64,000 bases of DNA, taken from contig NC_065873.1 of assembly GCF_933775445.1 (NCBI RefSeq), positions 23,188,001-23,252,000 of the forward strand, given 5' to 3'. How positions within the stretch are numbered: the stretch's first letter is position 1; each line of letters starts with the position of its first letter. A model generated the notes under the pieces. It ran no database searches. It had not been told where the DNA came from and saw only the letters and a program-made list of their open reading frames with translations. A program made the position numbers and the translations under genes. Shown in pieces: positions 1 to 13,300 of this stretch. The DNA is from Argentina anserina. Lineage: Eukaryota; Streptophyta; Magnoliopsida; Rosales; Rosaceae.

Positions 1-38
1 AAGGCCACATAAGACTTGAAGATCAGAAACAATTTTAC

Positions 39-3000
39 CTTAGTTGTCTGCTCCAACAAGTCCTCAATAGCAGAAGCTACATCAGGAACAACTTGGGATA
101 CTTCACCAACAGTGTTTTCTCTCTTGTTTCCATTTGTATAGGAAGGAATGCTTACACTTATCCCTGATGAAAGAAGACCGCTTTGGTCAACATTTTCCAA
201 AATCCTTGCCTTCTTATTGCAACTTGACTCTTTGGCTTCTTCCCTGATATTTTTGATATTACGACCAATGGCTTCAGGGGGTGAGAAGCTCCGATCTTGT
301 GATTCACTTCGACACTGAGATGAATTGCCTACAGATACCATTCGAACATCTTGTGTAGGGTACTGACTTGTAGTGCACAATCCTGCCTCTCGATCTTCAG
401 CAGTAACTTCTTTAGGATAAAATTGATCAAGAGCAACAACTTTATTCTGCCAAGCAGCCAAAGGTTGGAGAAGAATTCAATCAGAAAATTTGAAACCTTA
501 TGAAGAAAAACTTGCACACTGGTTCACACAAGGATAATGCAAGCATACCTGCTTCACGCACTCATATATCCAGTCACAGGTAATTCGGTGTATTCCCCAT
601 CTACAAGCAGCCTCATACTTACTTCCATTAGTAAACTTGCATAACAAATGGGTAACCTTCTTACTCAGTTTTTCGACGAATCTAGCTCCCAGTGTAAAAC
701 ACAAATTTCTTAGTAACAGTCTATCCTTCTCTTCGTATTGTGAAACAGAAAAACGAAAGCATTCGAATCCAGGCAACGGAGTCCGGCAGGGAAGAGGAGA
801 GTAAAGAATGTGATTACTAACATCCAGCAAGCATCCATCCTTGAACAGTAAAATTTAAGCCAATTAGCACTTTGTACTAGTAGAATATAAACTCAGGTTC
901 ACTAAATTTACAGAAATCACAGTGATTGCATACAGATATACAATGGCAATAGTATACAATAGCAGTAACAGAAGTTTGAACTTAAAGACCTTTAGTGTCA
1001 ACATACTGGATCGGGAGGTAAAATGAAGATGTGACTAATATAGGGCTTAGTAATATGGAATGATGGATCCAATGGACATAATCAAATCAGCTAAGTATTC
1101 ACAAAAATATGAAATCAGCTTTATAGTGACCGATATTAAAGGGGTTAACAAAATGAAGATTTACAGAAAGGGAGAGAATTGTCTCAATCCCTTTGTTCCC
1201 TTAGTTATTTTGTACAGAAGGCAAACAGAAACAAAATCAACCCTCTCCTGTCAATGACCCATACCAAATTCAAATGTATGCTCCCTCTCCTGAAACCACC
1301 TTGTTGGTAAGAGGAAAAGATTTCGGCCTCAGAGCAAAATCTAAAGTCCTACCACCGCCCAAAAGTTAAACTACTCATTCTCGTCTAAGGGAGGGAAAAA
1401 AGAGAAAGAGTATCTAGAAACGGTTTCTCTTTCCCCAACAAGTGGCACACCCAATCAGATTTATGATGTGTGTCTTACATAAATTTAGTGATGTATTGTG
1501 TAATAGTTATTCCAAAAGTTTATGAAGATATCATCATGCAAAGGTAAGAGCAAAACTAGTATTGCAAGGAAATCTTATATATACCTCCAAACATGACCGG
1601 ATCCAGTGGCTTGATACATATGTAGTTTGAGTAGTGCCTAGAGATTTGGGTATGACACCATGACATTCAATAGTGAAGTGCACCTTCTGCTTCAAATGAG
1701 CATCAGTTACCAATCCTCCCCCTTGATTTACCCATTCAATAATTTCACCTCTCTGGCAGTCACAACCAAAATCAGAAGAAAGCAAATTTATATTCACATG
1801 TAACTGGAAATTGCAAGGATCATTCTAGTTCAGTATGCATTTAAGAATTTACCCTGTCTTCAGGAAAGGAATCTGAAAAGCAGAAACTTTTGGCCTTAAA
1901 TACAGAAGAATGTTTGCCATTTTGAGCAGGTGATTCAAGTCGAATATTCTGTTGACCCCTTGTTTTGACATGTAACTGAACCTTACTTTTATCCTGTATG
2001 ATAGGTAGTCTATTCTTGTCGAATGATTTAACTGCTGCTTGCATGGGCCTATTATCGTTCCTAATTATTTCTGTTACCTCTTCTCTATTTTTCTCCAATA
2101 AATCCACTCCACTTGCCACATTACTATCCCCACATAATTGATCAGAAGGCATCCTCTGATGAATGGTAAAATCTTTCCCTTGAATCATACCACTCGTACC
2201 TGTCAGTGCTCCTAGAGGATAATGGTGAAACAAAGTTAATAGCGATATCTGCTTGGAAAAGAACAAAACAAATATATCTGAATGCATGTGAGCTACAGCT
2301 TCTATTGAAATACAATCACATAACTGAATAAGTCAGCATATAAACAAATAAATGACAGATAATTTTAAAAGAAAGGTGCATTTTCAAGAGTATAATTAGC
2401 AAACCTTTAGGAAGAAGTATATCAGAGGCACTATGTTTCTGGAGAACAGGTATCTCTTTCTTCTTACGATCACAATCTTCAAGCCAGATGGCTCTGACCA
2501 CATGAATGAGACCTAAAGCTGCCAATCCTCTTACCTCCTTCTTTTCACTGGGGAATAAATTAAGCATGTGAGAAAATGAAACTACTATGCTTTTAGTGTT
2601 CTAACAAAAAAGCATACAGACTTACATTTCAGAAGGAATTCCAACTACTATGTGTGTCAACCTATCATTGAGTACCATATAACGGCAACCCCCACCTCTG
2701 CGAATAATATTAACCAATCTACGCATTTCAGAAGCTTCAAAACCAACAAGTGATATTCTACATTCTGACAGGTACATGTCATTATCTTCAGACTGAGAAT
2801 CATCAGCAACACAATCTTCAAGGGTCACCTCACATTTTGATTCTAAGGGAGGGACTTTGCTATCCCCCTCCTTACAAAATAATGGGGCACAAGAATATGT
2901 TGGAAGCATGCTTTGTGAAACAGTCACTTCTAAATCAGAATCCACAATGCCACCAGAAGTTGCAGTTGTGAAACTTGAATCTGCGACCACCGACGGTGGT

Positions 3001-5704
3001 GCGGATTGCAAGAACCCACTACAATTGCTTTGGCTATTTTGTGAAGCAAAGCAACCCTTTACAATCTTCTTTGAAGATACAAAACCACCTTGAACTGGAA
3101 AGGACTCCTCATTGAGACAAGCTATAAAAAAAAAAAAAACAAGGCAGAATTATTAAGAGATGTCATGGTCCGCATGTTGCACAAATACACAACAAAGAGG
3201 AAAAATATTAAAAGCCAAACTCATCAAAGGCTACAGAAGATATAGTAAAGCATTACCTCTTCTAGCAATTGACTGATCAAACCATTTCCGAGTTACAATA
3301 TAAATATGACCCCACTTTCGTGCAACCTTGTACTTGTCACCTTCTGGAGCGTGCAAGCAGTTAAGAACGACAATGCTTGAAGACTGAAATGAAAACATGA
3401 TCAAAAACGAAGATGCAAAAACGTTTGAAAGTCAATTCTAATGCAGACCAGATGGGAACATGTTAATAAATGAAATTGCAATAGCAATGACATGCACACA
3501 TAAGCGGCAAAAGCTGAAACATTAGAAAGAAAACAGTTAAAAACAGATGTAATTGGCATTTCTTACATACAGAAATTGCAGGACTGGATTAATGAAAAAT
3601 AATTTTTGATAAAACAATGCAGAATAAAACGACGATGTGGTGTGGTTTATATTAAAGTGGAGAGATTGATCTTAGACAACCCACCACTATTGATACTCAA
3701 AAACTTCATGAAGATGCTTACAATACAGGTATATCCTAGAAAACTAAGAATATGATTCAGATTTGTGCTTTATATTAAGCACCAAAGGATATATCACAAA
3801 TCAAATGTGTGCACTTCTTTGTGAGTTCTCCAGAATACTGCCCACCATTTTCTGTGATTAGTATTTCAATCTTCTTCCGCTCATCTGAAAGAAATGAGTA
3901 TATTAGCAGCAAATATTTTTTTAATATAATAAGATAACAACACACTTCAGAAGAAGTGATATAGATAACTTAAAAAAAAACCTGCTGGAATTCTGGTTAC
4001 ACAGATCGTCAAACCAGAAAATGGAAGAACCCTAAAGGACTCTTGAGGAACAAGGAAATGTTCATTGCAGCATTGATATAACCAATTAATGGTAAGAACT
4101 GGCTTCTTTAATATATTTACAGCCCACTGCATAAGAAGGAGGAAATAATCACTAATCATATATAAATTTACCAACAGGAAGGAAAATGAGAAATCTGCCA
4201 TAACTCGCTTTTTTTTTATCAAAAAATACCTTTTTTCTTATACTGTAAGTGATCCATCAGAACCCATATATACAAATATTTACCAATGACTAAAACAGAA
4301 TTCCGCATCTTTGGATTCCAGTTACAAGTGACTCAAGTACTAGCAAATTCAAAATTTACGAGATTAGGTATAATGTATAGGTGACTTGCTACAGTATTTT
4401 ATTGGTTTTTTATTGGGTTAAAAGTACCAAAAATTCAAAATAAATTTTTAAAAAAAAATATTGAATTGTGAAAAAAAATGGTATAGTTACTAGCCTTGTA
4501 TTTTGCAGCCAAGACATTCTTTGCGATGACAAAACTAACATCCATAGATGGTTTAACATGAAGAATTCCTCCCATTGATGTTACCAAGTTACTTATCTTA
4601 ACCTGCAACACAATTATATACAAAATCAGGAATCAGATAGGAAAAAAGTTTACCGTAAAGTAACCAGAACACTTAGTAAGAACCTGACTAAACAGGGATG
4701 AATATACCAAAAGAAAAACACACACATATACATATAGGGGAGAGGGACCGAGAAAAAGCAAGTTTCAAAATGGTAAAAGTAGAAGACAATTGAAAATGAA
4801 AGTATATTTAAAAACTTTACACAGGAAAATTATTTGAAACTTGATCTAGCAACAACAACATGTAAGACAATCAAGACATACTTTAGATGATTTGAAACTA
4901 AACTATCCGCAAGCAAAAAAGAAAAAATCATACATGCACATACCGCAGGCGCTTTACCTTTTCATCTGCCTCAAAACCAGAGGCAAGCACATTGATACCG
5001 TCCAATGCTAGACAACAAGTAAACCCTCGTTTAGGCAGCGACCTGCGTGCACTCGCACACAAAAACACGCATTGAGGACCTATCCAACCATCAGAAGCAC
5101 ATGCCCAAATATCAGCATCATTTCCGAAAACACGAGAAATGAACTCACAAGTCTTAAAAATCTCTAACACAATAAGTTATAAAAGTAACTTCACAAGATT
5201 CATGGTCTTAGAACTCCCAAACCGAGCTGCATTTCATAAAGCAGCCTTATATATGCTGCTTAAGTGTGACTATATAGACTATGATTCACCGCAACCCCGA
5301 CTAATCCTTCCTTTCCTAATCAATTCAATGGTCTAATCATCACAAACCCTAATTCCTAAACTGAAACAAAATAAAAATAAAAACAGGACTTCCGAATTGG
5401 GAAAGCCATACTGAGCAATTGGCAGCCCTTGGCTCTGAGATCCTCAAATTTTTCCTGCAAATTCGATGAAAGAGAAAAATGAATCACAGAAACAGAGTGA
5501 AGATATGAGAAATTGAGAGAGCGGGTGGGGATTGGTTACGTGGTCGGACGAAGCGATGACGTGGAAGTCGTCGGGGCCGGTGCGGGAGGGATCGCTGCAG
5601 AGGACGACGGTGGCGCCGTTGAGCTTGAGCGCGTCGTGAAGGGCGTCGAAAATCTCCGGCGGGACGAGCTTCCGCGACATGAAGACGTTGGCGGAGATTT
5701 TCAT
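39..5704 (-). CDS. MEI1: MEI1/TOPBP1-like multi-BRCT protein, 3' end off window
   Basis: BRCT-repeat protein of the plant MEI1 (Arabidopsis At1g77320)/TopBP1 type, a nuclear scaffold for DNA-damage response and meiosis. Hand-read exons (minus): 5540-5704, 5412-5454, 4958-5079, 4495-4602, 3982-4126, 3783-3884, 3257-3343, 2626-3121, 2405-2547, 1853-2211, 1585-1752, 549-839, 39-446, all frame-consistent, about 879 residues; the family is about 970, so the C-terminus lies beyond position 1. Seen: BRCT-type blocks with GFTCCLALDG, FSGLTICVTRIPA, KVARKWGHIYIVTRKWFDQS and the GCRYMVLNDRLTHIV region, then a Ser/Asp-rich linker and two further BRCTs (WVNQGGG; CDWIYECVKQ). The start is the first ATG in frame with conserved ANVFMSR. 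Intron 4 uses a GC donor (4493-4494). The exon 6/7 junction (3783/3343) and the exon 11 acceptor (1752 versus 1803) are the least certain. Neighbour ubinuclein is transcribed in the same direction. Confidence 0.9.
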
Positions 5705-6328
5705 TTAAGAATGTATCAAATCTTGGGCGGGGGCGCCGGGGACATTTCGAAGATTGAATTGGGAGAATTGAGGAGTGGAAGTTGGAGTAAATTAGGGTAT
5801 TCGAGTGTGTGGGAGCTCTCTCTGTGAGGGCTTTGAAATTGGGGAAGAAAGAGAGAGCGAGGAAAAATAAAAAGGCGGGAATTCTAACTGGAGCTGCCGC
5901 CGTTACATATTCTTTTCTTTTTTCGGCTAGTCATTTTCTCACACCAAATTTAAATAAGAAATTGTTAATGACTCGTCTGATCAACATTTCTTTGTGCGAC
6001 GATACATACATTTCATTTGCCTTCAAGCTTGGGACTCACCCACCTAATTCTACTCATCTCCATCATTTATATTTTAGAGTGTGATTGTTTTAGAAATTAA
6101 TGTGTATAAGTTTCTTTTACATTGTCGAGAAAATATCTTTTGAAGATCTAGTTTGCACAAAGTCGATTAATGATTTAGAGTAAAACAAAAGTTATAACAT
6201 ATGTCCCAATTTTTAGGTGTCAAAACTTCAACAGTGATTTATTTTCTTTATCTATCTACTCAGATCGTATCAGATTTAAAAAAAAATGATGAATTGGAAC
6301 TTGATGTTGTCTCCGACTTATGTAGTCC
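5705..6328 (-). promoter_or_regulatory. MEI1 upstream region
   Basis: Spacer of about 620 bases between the MEI1 start codon and a MITE. It should hold the MEI1 5' leader and promoter by position. I can point to no firm TATA box or transcription start; the sequence becomes AT-rich beyond about 5930. No gene is seen. Confidence 0.4.
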
Positions 6329-6951
6329 CAATGTTCTAAATATCGTTTTTGGTATCGTATCGGTCGAGAGGTAAAACGATATATCGGGGGATATATCGGT
6401 TTTATCGGGGATATATCGGATTTGCTTATTTTCAATAAAATTTATAAAATTATACTTTAATATGTATCAAATAAACTAAAAAAACGGTACTAAGTAAACT
6501 AAAGAAAATAAATACTTGATTTAATGACAATTAAAGTACACGAACGACATCTAATAATAAAAATAGGCATTTAAGAATGATTATTTAGACTTGAAATTCA
6601 TCATATATATTTAAAATATATAAAGTAAAAATATATATGAAAAAATGAAAAAAAAATAAGTTTTTCAAAAAAAAAAAGAGGAAATAAATATTAAAAAATT
6701 AAACAAAAATTGATAAAATAATAAAAAAATCAAAGTTTGACCGATATATCGGAGTTTGACCGATATATCGGAGTTTGACCGATATATCGGAGTTTGACCG
6801 ATATATCGGAGTTTGACCGATATTTGACCGATATATCGGGGTTTGACTGATATTTGACCGTTGACCGATATAGTCAACCGATATGGCGATATCGTATCGT
6901 TTTCTAAATATCGCCGATATATCGCCGATATATCCGATATTTAGAACACTG
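6329..6951. mobile_element. hAT-type MITE, 623 bp, 8-bp TSD
   Basis: Ends are near-perfect terminal inverted repeats: CAATGTTCTAAATATCG on the left and the complement of CAGTGTTCTAAATATCG on the right, one mismatch in 17. Both sides carry the same 8 bases TGTAGTCC (6321-6328 and 6952-6959). An 8-bp target duplication and TIRs beginning CA.TG are the hallmark of the hAT superfamily. There is no transposase; the interior is AT-rich and contains subterminal GATATATCG palindromes plus a tandem array, so it is a non-autonomous element. Confidence 0.88.
6734..6880. repeat. 19-bp tandem array with palindromic core inside the MITE
   Basis: About five exact head-to-tail copies of AGTTTGACCGATATATCGG (6734-6828) followed by shortened variants with GATATTTGACC. 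Each unit contains the palindrome CCGATATATCGG, which also occurs in the terminal parts of the MITE. The array gives a spurious reading frame of repeated residues on the minus strand. Confidence 0.9.
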
Positions 6952-6959
6952 TGTAGTCC

Positions 6960-7394
6960 GTATCAATTCAAGTGAGTAAACATGCCCACCAGTCTGCATT
7001 TGGTTAATTACATGTTATTAGGGAGACTTTGATATGCATTAAGAAACTGAGAAAAATGGGTGGTGAATTTCAATGTTTACTATGAACATGGAACATCAGC
7101 TTCACAGCTAGAATGATTAGACCAAAATATGACACGCTGAGAAGGACAATGAACTACATTGCACAAGAAAAGTTACAGCTTTTTTCTATCTCTATTCAAA
7201 TCTAGAATCCCTAATGCATAATTAAGCACCATGTAGTTAACATCGATAATTACAAAGATGGCAACAATCAGAGTCGCAATGAATGAAGCCAAACCAAAGA
7301 AAAATGAACCAAAAAAGGAAAGAAAAGAAAATGAAAAAGCTCTGTTACACAAACATTCTTATGTTGTAAACTTCCTAATTTAAGCTATATTATG
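6960..7394 (-). other. Ubinuclein 3' flank
   Basis: 435 bases after the MITE target duplication and before the ubinuclein stop codon. By position it holds the ubinuclein 3' UTR and polyadenylation region (minus strand). No coding region is visible. Confidence 0.45.
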
Positions 7395-10300
7395 TCAGCT
7401 AGACTGCTCAACACTAGGAAGGCCTGTGGATTGATGGTTTGACTTATGGGGGACACCAGCCGCCTGTTTTAGCGGCTTTTGTCTTTCATCACCTTGTTGC
7501 GAAGGTAATTTATCTGGCCGTATCCGAGTTTCATCCAACTCTTGTTCTGGCTTCCTCTTTACCTTCTTCTTTATCATCGCACCATCTCCGACCCTCGTGT
7601 CATCAGGAGAATTGCTCGCGCTTCCCTTGAGCTTCTCTTGTTTGAGCCTGTCAAAGCTAGGACCATTTATTGGACTGGGTATTCTCACAGCCGCTGTTGT
7701 ACCTGATACAGGCTTGTTCCCCGAACCATGACTGCCCGGTTCAGTTGCTAATCTCTCCCGCATATACAGTTGCTGGGGAACTGAACTTGCCTCAACTCGA
7801 ACTGACTCCTCTACTTTTGGAGTCAACATCTTTTTCCTCCTCATTTTCTCCTGATCCTGATAGAAAAGTTTGAAAAAAATATATTGTCCAAATATCAATT
7901 AAAATAACTACTTTCAGAGATTTCGATAATAAGAGCTAAGAGAAGCAGATTAGGGACAAGAAAAAAAACAGTGAAGCAACCACATGAAAGTATGCATGAA
8001 ACTAGTGGGGTATATAGGATTCGGGATGCAAGGTTCACATACTTTATTTTGGCTGTATCGCTCCCTCCGTCTATCTTTTGCCCGACAAATTGCACTTTTG
8101 ATCCCATGATTGTCCATCAAACCACTAGGCCACAATGCTGCTAACTGTTCCACATGAGATTATAATAAGCAAAGCTCCAAGAACATTACCAAACAGTATG
8201 TAACAACATTTACATTACAAATTATGCCTTAACAAAGACCAACACATAAAAAGTGATAGAATTTTTTGTGTAAGCGAGTGAAAAAGCAAAATCTGAATGG
8301 TCTCTACATACAGGGAAGATAACCCAGAAAGATACCTCAGCATAGAGCTTTCTTATTTGTGGACCTATATCTTCATCCAGTCCCTAGAACAAGAAATAAG
8401 GAGCATAGAATTAAGACGAGCAGAATAGAAGGAACGAAACTTTCACAAACAATATTGCAAGTGTGAATCAGTACATCAGCATAGAGGTCATAGAGGTCAC
8501 AAATCTTGTCCTCTAATACAGGATCCATGCTGAACTTTCTTTTAGAGACATCTTTTGCTCCAGAAGCTATTTCTTGAAAATCATCAGAGGCTCCAGCTTG
8601 TTGTTCCAATGCCTGAGAAAATCATTTGTTTTACATTTGCCTTGCATGCAAAGTTGATCTTGGATATCAGACATAATACAAGCACCAGAAGAGAAAGGAG
8701 AAAATAAAACATATCATAGCAGACAACCAACAGATTACTCCCAAATGGTAGAATAATAGGATTTACTTGCCCAGCAAACAAAGAACAGGACTTTCTGAAA
8801 GTTTCACAATCCAAATACACAGCAAAGATATGGTGAAATTGAAGGACGAAGGGTGCACATTGGCCTTAAGAGCTTGAGGGATAAGGGAACACTAAGGGTA
8901 CAATGTCCAAAACCAATTACACATTGGCCATGGAGCTTGAGGAGTCGTGGACTATACGAAAGTAAAAGGTACCAAATCATGACTACATATAATCCAGATA
9001 GCAATACATAAGATGAACAATAATGATGTACATAGGATTATTCCAAAGAGGCAACACACTTTAAACACAAGCAGCAAGGCTGTGCTATACATACCTTAGA
9101 CTCCAAAAAGGATGCATTTGTCTTAACCATATCTATAACTTCCTTCTTGATCTGTTGAAACCTGTCATCTTTCTCCTTTTTGGCTGATAGACCCGTATTG
9201 ATCATAATCTTTAAGTTCCTCTGCAGCAAAAGTAAAGAGCATACATAATGGCCTCTTAGACAGAAAGAAAAGGCATAAATACATAACAACCATGTGACAA
9301 AAAACTTGTATAACCGTTTCAAGAATGGCTTTACTAAAGGGTCGAATCGATCTAATACTATTCAAATCAAGAAAACTTGGAATGGAACCCAGAATCCCTA
9401 GTAACTTTGCACTTTTATAGTTGCATATATCACCCCACAGCAATTTAACTGACCCAGAAGCTCTTAGCTGGCGACCTTCGTATTTTTCAGGTTGCAGTAT
9501 TGAGTTCCAGACTAATTAGCATAGGTTTAAGTCGTATGTAAACACTGAAAATTTAATCACTTTGGATAGTCCAGGTTTTTTCATTTATTATTTTTTTAAA
9601 GGAAAAAAAATAGTGTGATACCTTCAATGTGTAGTGAATCGGTCAACAAGTTAGTCAGAGAAACAGAACAAGCACAGCAAACCAAGAGAAACAACCACAA
9701 AGAAAAGAACACAGGAACACAGATTTAAGGTGGTTCAGCAAATAGCTTTGCCTACATCCACCGGACAGAAACACACTTCCACTATATTAATAATGGGTAC
9801 ACAAGAAAGACTAAGAAAACAAGGACTCTTCTCTTCCTATCTTTCTCCTCTCTGCCCTCTCTCACCCTCTAACCGAGAATGGAACACACTATGCTCTTTG
9901 TCTCTGTGATGCCTAAACCTATAGCATAACCCCTCCTTATATAGCCATAAGGACAACAAACATATTTCCTCACCAAATAGGAATCCTATTCCTAATAGTG
10001 GTAGGCTATAAAGCCTCCTCTTTCTACAAGTAAACCATCATCAATAAGGATTCCCTATCCTTACCGGAACACCATACTCTAAGAAACCATCTTAGGAAAA
10101 ACACATGGGCTGGAAACCCAACAATCTCCCCCTCCAGACCATGAGGGAGGTACACCGGCGCGACTCCATCATCGAGAGTCCGCCCAAGCTGACTTGATGC
10201 AGAACTATGTGGTTGGAGCATGCAGCTCCCCCTGATCAGGCTCCCCCTGATCGAACAACTCATCACCATGTCCCTGTTGGTGGAACAACTCTTGACCATC

Positions 10301-13300
10301 TTCACCCTGGTCAGAAAACCCATTGGAAAAGGACATTTGGGACCACTTTTCCAGAACGCCTTTCTTCCTTATATGGCCGTCACCATGACGCCGTATGTCC
10401 GAAGAAGTATCACCCATTGCACTCAAGTCATCTTTATACACCAAGCTATGTGTCTTGTACAAGGAACGACAAAACTCTCCACTAGCAACGTCCAACGATC
10501 GATTCGTCAGCTTCCACTTCCCATCACCAATAAACTGGTGGAAACCTTGCCTGTCAAGAGCACTTGCAGACAGTATGTTGACACGTAGATCCGGAACGTG
10601 TCTCACATCCTTCAATGTCATATGGTAACCCAGATTAGTCTCGATGCAAATATCTCTTATTCCCGAAATCTTGGAGTAGCTTGAATTGCCCATCTTTAAC
10701 ATCCCAAAGCCACATGCCTTGTATGTAGAAAAGAGCTCCAAGTTGGAACTAACATGACAACTTGCACCCGTATCTACGAACCAATCATGACCCTTGTCAC
10801 CCACATATAGACATTCTTGTAAAGTAAGAAGCTCATCCGAAACATCTGAAATACAAGCAGTATAGCCATTGTCTTCATCTTGGTACTTGCTTTTCTTTTT
10901 GTTTTGTTTCCACTTTCGACACATCCGCTTCATGTGGCCCTTCTCTTGCCACCTTTCATCATCCATATTGGTTGGCCTTGCAGCCGCACCCTCTATGGGC
11001 TCATACATATCCCTACAGGATATCATCCATTCTTGGCTTCCACGTCACCCAATTCTTGTGGGTGAGTTTGATCATTGTGCCTTTCACATCATCATCCATT
11101 CTGACAACACCGATTCAGCCGAACCCAACCTTCAACCAGGCTCTGATACCACTTGTAGTGAATCGGTCAACAAGTTAGTCAGAGAAACAGAACAAGCACA
11201 GCAAACCAAGAGAAACAACCACAAAGAAAAGAACACAGGAACACAGATTTAAGGTGGTTCAGCAAATAGCTTTGCCTACATCCACCGGACAGAAACACAC
11301 TTCCACTATATTAATAATGGGTACACAAGAAAGACTAAGAAAACAAGGACTCTTCTCTTCCTATCTTTCTCCTCTCTGCCCTCTCTCACCCTCTAACCGA
11401 GAATGGAACACACTATGCTCTTTGTCTCTGTGATGCCTAAACCTATAGCATAACCCCTCCTTATATAGCCATAAGGACAACAAACATATTTCCTCACCAA
11501 ATAGGAATCCTATTCCTAATAGTGGTAGGCTATAAAGCCTCCTCTTTCTACAAGTAAACCATCATCAATAAGGATTCCATATCCTTACCGGAACACCATA
11601 CTCTAAGAAACCATCTTAGGAAAAACACATGGGCTGGAAACCCAACAATCTTGTCTTGTACAACCGTTTCAAGAATGGCTTTACTAAAGGGTCGAATCGA
11701 TCTAATACTATTCAAATCAAGAAAACTTGGAATGGAACCCAGAATCCCTAGTAACTTTGCACTTTTATAGTTGCATATATCACCCCACAGCAATTTAACT
11801 GACCCAGAAGCTCTTAGCTGGCGACCTTCGTATTTTTCAGGTTGCAGTATTGAGTTCCAGACTAATTAGCATAGGTTTAAGTCGTATGTAAACACTGAAA
11901 ATTTAATCACTTTGGATAGTCCAGGTTTTTTCATTTATTATTTTTTTAAAGGAAAAAATAGTGTGATACCTTCAATGTTCTGAGCTGTATCAAGTGACCA
12001 AGACTACTCATAAGCCGGTTAAGTAACTCTTTTGATATTTTTCCATTGTTAGCCTGCTGTAGAAAAAAAAAAGGGATATATGTTGAAACTTGTAACTACA
12101 CAGCTGTAATTAATGACAGCAGAAAGAGTTTTAATCAAATTAGCTATTGAAATTACCGCTAGTCTAGCCACTTTAGCAAGCTTCATCTTTATTTCTCTGG
12201 GAAGTCTCCTCTTGATTGCCTGGGATGAATTATCTCCCTCTACATTATCCATAGCAGGTGGCCTTGCTGAGATTGTCATTGTACACAGAATGCAAAATTA
12301 TCAGCAAGTAGTTTTCTCAAATCAGTATCTATATAGTCTGACGAAACAACTGAAACAGATGCAAAATTATTGGTTAGATAAGAGAAAGGATGGAAAATCA
12401 AAGGAACATTTCTTACATTCTGCAACCATCCGTTCCAACTCTCTAATAGCTTTTTCAAGCATTGAACCCTTTGGCCTTACACTAGATCCCTCCTTTCTGT
12501 GCACATGTGAAGTTTTCTGCACAATTTCAAATGTCACAATTATTTCTACTCTCACTCAGAAAAGTACAAGAAACATCTGCGTAATTCCATCGAAGGAACA
12601 AAATTGGACTGGAGAATAATTTTCATCTTATCACACCTCCCGTGTACTTAGCCCACACCTATTGACATCTTTCCAGTGACAGCACATTACATAAAGAGAG
12701 ACAAACACAATAAGAAAGAGATTTACATGAAAAGTACTCACTGTAGTTGGAACAGAGTACTTCCCGTCGGAAAGATTAAGATCAGGCAATTGACGGATCC
12801 CATTTTTCACTCTCGCACGAACTGATGATTCCAGCTCATCAGCATTGCTTGATAGCCGACCCGACTGGATTTTCGTTTGTGAATACGCACTTTTATCATG
12901 ATATTTATGATATGATGCATCAGAGGAAGCACCTGCATCTTTAAATCTATTACTTGAGTCGTTATGAAGCAGGCTTCCTGACTTAGGTTTATCAATATCC
13001 TTCACCTCCCCTAGCAGTCCAGAAGCATCTCGATCCAAAGCTTTCAAAGGAGAAGGATTGATAACTGAATTAGAATCAACAGACTTTTTAGTGGGTGAAT
13101 ACCCACAAGCATTCAATGAATTCTGAAATTTCATATCATCACGGTGTTCCGTGGTTACAGCGATAGTATTGAGAGCAGAAGAGCTCTTTGCAAGACCAAG
13201 AGCAGATGACATCTTTGCTCCTGCTGTCTTACCTAACTTAGCTTGTCTATTTGGCGCAAGACTACCATGATTTTCACCAGGGTTCTTTGCATCTTTTCTT

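Noticed and set aside
1753..1852. Alternative 49-base intron in MEI1 using the acceptor at 1804-1805
   Set aside because: Frame is kept either way, but 49 bases is shorter than plant introns usually are; the 100-base version with acceptor before 1752 has a better pyrimidine-rich tract. RNA data would settle it.
6665..6877. 70-codon minus-strand frame with repeated IGQ residues
   Set aside because: It is a translation of the 19-bp minisatellite within the hAT MITE.
10205..11026. 273-codon frame considered as a host gene within ubinuclein
   Set aside because: It has the copia protease motif and lies between a primer site and a polypurine tract bordered by LTRs; it is retrotransposon remnant.
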